A DNA stretch of 64,000 nucleotides from Cepaea nemoralis (Eukaryota; Mollusca; Gastropoda; Stylommatophora; Helicidae): contig JACEFZ010012624.1 of the NCBI GenBank assembly GCA_014155875.1, positions 1-64,000 on the forward strand, in the 5' to 3' direction. Position numbers and translations under genes: made by a program. Numbering within the stretch: position 1 is the stretch's first letter; every line of letters begins with the position of its first letter. Below are positions 31,951-64,000 of the stretch, one piece after another. Below the pieces are notes generated by a model. That model was not told the origin of the DNA, did no database searches, and worked only from the letters and a program-made list of their open reading frames with translations.

Positions 31951-33061
31951 GAAGCTCAATAAAATATCTCTTCTAGATCTTGAGCCAATGGCTAACTCGG
32001 ATGATCTACTGACAGAACTGACAGACGCTAGGTTCTTTACGAAGGTAGATATGACGAAAGGATATTGGCAAATAGGGGTAGACGAACAGAGCAGACATCT
32101 GACAGCATTTGCCACACCTTGGGGACTGTACGAATGGTGCAAACTTCCATTTGGGCTTGTCAATGCCCCAGCCACATTCGTACGTATGACACGACTTCTT
32201 CTAGTAGACATTCCTAACATAATTTGCTATATAGACGACATCTGTGTTCACACAGAGACAATGACAGAGCACATAAAGACTTTAGAACAGACATTTGAAC
32301 GTATTAGACAGCACGGACTGACGGTAAAGCCTGCGAAAGTAGACATAGCCTACCAGGAAATATCCTTCTTGGGGTACAAAATATCCAATGGCTTTGTCAC
32401 GACAGACTTTGTGTCCAAGATACTAAAACTCTCACTTCCGACTACTAAAAAGCAAGTCAGAAGTTTGTTGGGACTGATAAATTATTACCGGCAGTTCTTT
32501 CCTGATTTTTCCGAACTGACCGAAGTATTTACTAACTTACTAACAAAAGATAAACCGGAGAAAATTGTAAGCAATGAATGCCTAAGATTTGCATTCCGTA
32601 AAGTATTATCTTGTTTTTCTGATAATAGCTTACATAATCCCATCCTGAAATTGCCCAATCTCCATTTACCTTTCAGATTGCGTACAGACGCGAGCTCCGT
32701 GACGATTGGAGCAGTCCTGTTGCAAGAGCATAATAACATCCTCCATCCCGTGTACTTCGTCTCCAGGAAACTGAAACCCAGAGAACGGGCTTGGTCTATA
32801 CCGCAGTTGGAAGCCCTAGCATTAGTGGTGGGTATAACTAAATTGTCCAGATTCCTTCTAGGACGCCATTTCATCGTGGAATCTGACAGCAGCCCGTTGC
32901 GATTTATAAATTCAGGTGTACCTTCAAACCAGATGGTAGCGCGCTGGTCTCTTAAACTCCAAGATTACAGCTTCGAGGTTCGACATATTGCAGGCAGAAC
33001 CAACACGATCGCCGATCTGTTGTCCCGTTGTCCGACCGACCCAGTAAGCACCAATGTCTGA
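31898..33061 (+). CDS. Reverse transcriptase and RNase H (second element)
   Basis: Frame +1 to the preceding one, overlapping it by about 50 nt. RT motifs: VDMTKGYWQIGV, LPFGLVNAPATF and YIDD (IICYIDDICVHT) in place of YMDD. RNase H: LRTDASSVTIGAVL to HIAGRTNTIADLLSR. Stop TGA at 33059-33061. The part between GPY/F and this frame contains a stop and is about 60-90 nt shorter than in unit 1. The RT N-terminus is therefore disconnected and this copy is probably defective. Confidence 0.8.
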   Translation: MVIVRKKDNTIRLCVDYRKLNKISLLDLEPMANSDDLLTELTDARFFTKVDMTKGYWQIGVDEQSRHLTAFATPWGLYEWCKLPFGLVNAPATFVRMTRLLLVDIPNIICYIDDICVHTETMTEHIKTLEQTFERIRQHGLTVKPAKVDIAYQEISFLGYKISNGFVTTDFVSKILKLSLPTTKKQVRSLLGLINYYRQFFPDFSELTEVFTNLLTKDKPEKIVSNECLRFAFRKVLSCFSDNSLHNPILKLPNLHLPFRLRTDASSVTIGAVLLQEHNNILHPVYFVSRKLKPRERAWSIPQLEALALVVGITKLSRFLLGRHFIVESDSSPLRFINSGVPSNQMVARWSLKLQDYSFEVRHIAGRTNTIADLLSRCPTDPVSTNV

Positions 33062-34423
33062 GTGCAGTGTGAGAAAATACACTCAGATTAACACAGCCAT
33101 CCATCAGTGAATATTTTTTTTTCCATTCACAAAAAGCTGTGTAAAGTCTACTATGTCATGTGATAGGGATTACTCCCAATATATATAGTGTTCTTATTTT
33201 ACTAATTCATGTAGTGATTGTCGTGTATAATTGTGTAGTGTGTGATAGAAAGCGAACTTTATTAATTGTATATATTACGAACAAGAACAGTGCCACATTC
33301 GCTCAAAAACTTACCGTAAGCGAACTATCCAATTTGACAGTGGCATCTGCGTGTGGAACATTCCAGGGATATTTTAAATACGGATGTGAACGTGTGACCT
33401 AAACATTGACAACTACACCACTGCAGTCAATCGTAATCCAGAAGGTTTTACAGTGAAACATCCAACACATGAACGATTAGAACATTGTACTTTCCGTAAC
33501 TACATCAGACCGGAACAAGTGTGTTCTACAAGCTTCAACATCAGCTGTTTAGTGTTCGTGTGTACTTCTGGATTAGTTAGGAATTTAGAGCAAAATTAGC
33601 AGATGACATATAAAAGTTTAAAAAGCTATGACGATTCTAAAATCTTTAGGAATCAACAAAGTTGAATACACGAATTGTGTGTTTATATATTTATTTAGTG
33701 TAATCTTAGAATCATATCTTGATTAATGTATTCATACTACTGACTTTTTCTCGTTAGTATGAATAAACGTCAAGCGATGACGCTAAGAAATAGGATAATT
33801 ATTGTAAATTATTATATTTCATAAATTTTGAAAGTATTCCCCTTTCATTTATTTGTTATGACATCATTACACAAAGGGCCATAATTTGAAATGTATACTG
33901 TAATGTGTTGTATATAAATAGCCATGTTGTTGCCAGATTGTTAACACACCAGGTAGCCATCTACTGGGCATGGCAGAGTGTTACCGACATTGCAGACCAA
34001 CACAAGAGCTCCTGGCCAAATGAGGTCAGGGTTTGAGCGTTTAATGCGACTTATGTAAAAGCCGTATTTCGGTCTAGCCAGATGGTTTTTGTTTCAAGAA
34101 CCATATTATTACGTTTTTTTTGGAGGCTGCGAGGTAGATGCGTGAAGCTGGTACTACCGATCTGACTGGGTCAGTAATGCAATTGAGGTAATCAGCCATC
34201 GAGAGGATGAAACCTGACAAGTGTTAAAGGTTGAACACCACATGTCGTTGAGTACAACTTCCATTTCTTATATGTTTCTATGGCAGATGTGTGTCTATGT
34301 ATTCTGATACCAATGTATATAACAATAGAAGGGTTGACTCTGACAAGGTTAAAATATTAACCCAGTTTGTACATATATTATGCATGAAAGATGACATCTT
34401 TCATGGAGTTGCCCGGGGGAGCG
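33062..34423 (+). other. 3' non-coding region of second element
   Basis: About 1.36 kb without a recognisable gene and no envelope-like frame. It ends in CCCGGGGGAGCG before the LTR, a short purine-rich candidate primer tract. Confidence 0.65.
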
Positions 34424-34939
34424 TGTCAGAGTCTAGAACAGTGCAGTGATGCAGTGACATCGTTACGCCCGCCAGGCGACTTAGTCCCCAGCAGGGATGC
34501 CGTAACTTCGTTACGCCGCCAGGCGAGTAGTAGTTACCTGCCTGCAAGATTGCTGGCTGACGAGACGGCCAGCGGTCAGGCAAGGACGACGCAAGACGCA
34601 CGCATGCCTCGTGAAGCCACTTCAGGTGGGAGGCAAGTTGCGAGCTATAGGCAGACAGCTCTGGGACGTCGACTCGACTGGACGCATGATGAGAGAAAGG
34701 CGTTGTGTGGTTTCTGTGCATGAACGTCGAGCGTCTGGACATCTTGAGAGATAGACTGTGAGCTGTATTGTGTCTGTAAGTGTATTGAAGTGTCAAGTAT
34801 ATCTTGTTGTGATCATCGTACGATATATGATCTGTAAATAAATCCATTGAACGTTGTGTCGTTGTCTTAAGTCAAATCACGTTGTACTTGTACTGTCTCA
34901 CATGTGTTAGGTTAGCGAGCCAAGTTTAAGACCCTGACA
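34424..34939 (+). repeat. 3' LTR of second Gmr1-like element
   Basis: 516 bp, TGTCAGAGTC to CCCTGACA. Differs from the 5' LTR by small indels and a few substitutions, so the insertion is older than the array units. Confidence 0.9.
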
Positions 34940-35825
34940 GGTCTCTTATATATATTATGCATGGTTTTATGAGGAATATTTCTTTTCCCCCAAAAAAACT
35001 TTACTGGTATTGTAACCAAAAAAAATAAAAAAATAATAAAATGAACCCATAACCCAATCATGGCTATGAGATCAAAAGTGGCCATATGTTTGAATCCCAA
35101 GGCAGATTTGAGAAAATTGTTCCTTGGATCCCAGGATGTCCCAGGTCGATCCAGTCTAAAATGGGTTCTTATGTATATTATGCAGGGTTTTGTAAGGTAT
35201 ATTTTAAAAATATATTGATAAACTGAACAATATGAAACAACCAGTTGGATTAAAAAAAAGTATGACAGCCATGAATACTGGTCTTCCGTCTTGGAAATAA
35301 CTGCCCCAAAAACTGACCTTACATCCGCCAGGTGTGAAATTGATTTAATGGCTGTAAATTCAGAATATGTGAGGAATAAACTGTAAAGTTAAACTGTAAA
35401 CAATGCAATGTTCTTATTAAGTCATTCTTGAAGAATTAAGGACTTAGAATATTAAATTGTATTAGTAACCATTTACTGGCATTGAATCAACTTCTTCTAT
35501 TATTACAAGTTATCGGTAAAGAGACTGACTGTCTGTGACACGTATGAACATAAAGAAACATCTGCTTACACAGGGTGATTGTGTGACAAAGTAAATGTTT
35601 TGCAGCACTAACAATCAAATGAAACTAGGCTGCATAGCAATACCATGACAAAAATAATCTCCATCAAATGAGAAAATAGGGAAAAAAAAAGCAAGTGAAA
35701 ACTTGCAAAATGCTTTGCTAATGATGTATTATGGTGAGTGAGAAAAACAATGAGTAAAAAAGATTAAGCGTGAACAATCAAGATGGGTGAAAATGTCAAA
35801 CACAGTACACTACACAACAATGTTG
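34940..35825. other. Downstream flank / possible 3' UTR of the kinase gene
   Basis: No second gene seen. An ATTAAA on the minus strand at 35344-35349 could be the polyadenylation signal of the kinase gene. Two related segments (TATATTATGCATGGTTTTAT near 34950 and TATATTATGCAGGGTTTTGT near 35174) form a diverged direct repeat. Confidence 0.4.
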
Positions 35826-63534
<27,709 letters not shown>

Positions 63535-63599
63535 CTGCAACAAGCAAAGTAAAGACACATGCCAGAACATTCCACAGAAGTGTGAAGTGACAGAAGTTA

Positions 63600-63702
63600 C
63601 ATACACCGGTTTGGTTTGGTTTGTCAAGGATCACTTTAACTGCACACAGATATAGTTTGTTTGGTTGGTTTGTCAAGAATCACTTTTATTGCAAACAGAT
63701 AA
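63600..63702. repeat. Two-copy direct repeat
   Basis: TTGTCAAGGATCACTTTAAC and TTGTCAAGAATCACTTTTAT, each followed by GCA-ACAGATA, about 47 bp apart. Confidence 0.6.
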
Positions 63703-63969
63703 CTCCATAAGTGCTCCAGTCTCCTCCCATAGATCATACAAGGAGAATCTCAGTACAGTGCATGAACTCCCTAGAACAGTGGATTCAATTGTGTGTACAG
63801 CAGAATCACACACACTACACATTATCTGTGAGTAGCTTTTCTAATGTAGAAAATGTGCCTGGACAAATGAACCCTTTCAGCCTGCTTTTTTCAATGTCCA
63901 ACAGCAGAGGGATGTGTAAATCTGTACTATGTGCACATGGGTTCTCCAAGCTTTTTCACCCTTGTCCTA
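63703..63969. other. Upstream intron sequence, unassigned
   Basis: No gene or family recognised with confidence. Confidence 0.4.
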
Positions 63970-64000
63970 GAAGGCTGTCGTCTCTGTGGCGAAGAGGTTA
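63970..64000 (+). mobile_element. Head of a SINE cut by the window edge
   Basis: CTGTGGCGAAGAGGTTA matches the A-box head of SINE family 1 (compare CTGTGGCGAAATGGTTA at 62571-62587, minus strand). The rest lies outside. Confidence 0.5.

Larger units (their letters stand above)
27121..34939 (+). mobile_element. Gmr1-like Ty3/gypsy LTR retrotransposon, second family
   Basis: LTR (27121-27641), leader with TGGTGGCATTCGTCCGG at 27652-27668, gag-protease-integrase frame, RT-RNase H frame, 3' non-coding region and LTR (34424-34939). Proteins are clearly homologous to those of the array at 1-15333, but the LTRs and non-coding parts are largely different, so it is a separate family with the same integrase-before-RT order. 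Five bases flanking each side (ATAGC and GGTCT) do not match, so no target duplication is seen. Confidence 0.85.

Overview
The window is eukaryotic genomic DNA, most likely from an invertebrate animal. The evidence is a split protein kinase gene with GT-AG introns, dense microsatellites and minisatellites, tRNA-derived SINEs, and several animal retroelement classes: Ty3/gypsy-type LTR elements, Penelope-like, CR1/L2-like, RTE-like and RNase H-bearing LINEs. A mollusc or other lophotrochozoan would fit, but the sequence does not prove the species.

The only host gene I can support is on the minus strand from 35826 to 63534. Ten exons encode the C-terminal half of a protein kinase D (PRKD family): the complete Ser/Thr kinase domain and the C-terminal tail. 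The C1 and PH regions would lie beyond 64000. Nine exons are clean. The tenth (47237-47340) is 1 nt short, which breaks the frame, and it lies next to two decayed tandem copies of itself (46841-46928 and 46527-46609). The introns hold a nearly intact LINE, SINEs, LINE relics, a 2.1-kb polypurine tract and many simple repeats.

Region by region. 1-15333: tandem array of one LTR-retrotransposon family sharing LTRs (tail of an upstream unit, LTR, unit, LTR, deleted unit, LTR). 15334-18370: LINE fragments, with an RNase H-bearing LINE nested in a CR1/L2-like LINE between 15-bp target duplications. 18378-24556: a run of minisatellites (24, 75, 48, 49 and 25 bp units). 24557-27110: a Penelope-like element with a second 3' copy joined head-to-head. 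27121-34939: a second, related LTR retrotransposon. 34940-35825: downstream flank of the kinase gene. 35826-64000: the kinase gene and its repeat-filled introns.

The most interesting features are: (1) both LTR families have gypsy-like proteins but a copia-like pol order, with integrase and GPY/F before reverse transcriptase and RNase H, as in the Gmr1 group; (2) the triplicated and frameshifted kinase exon; (3) two short elements made of the 5' end plus the extreme 3' end of the RTE-like LINE, apparently a non-autonomous partner family; (4) an 8.2-kb nested inverted-repeat structure surrounding that LINE.
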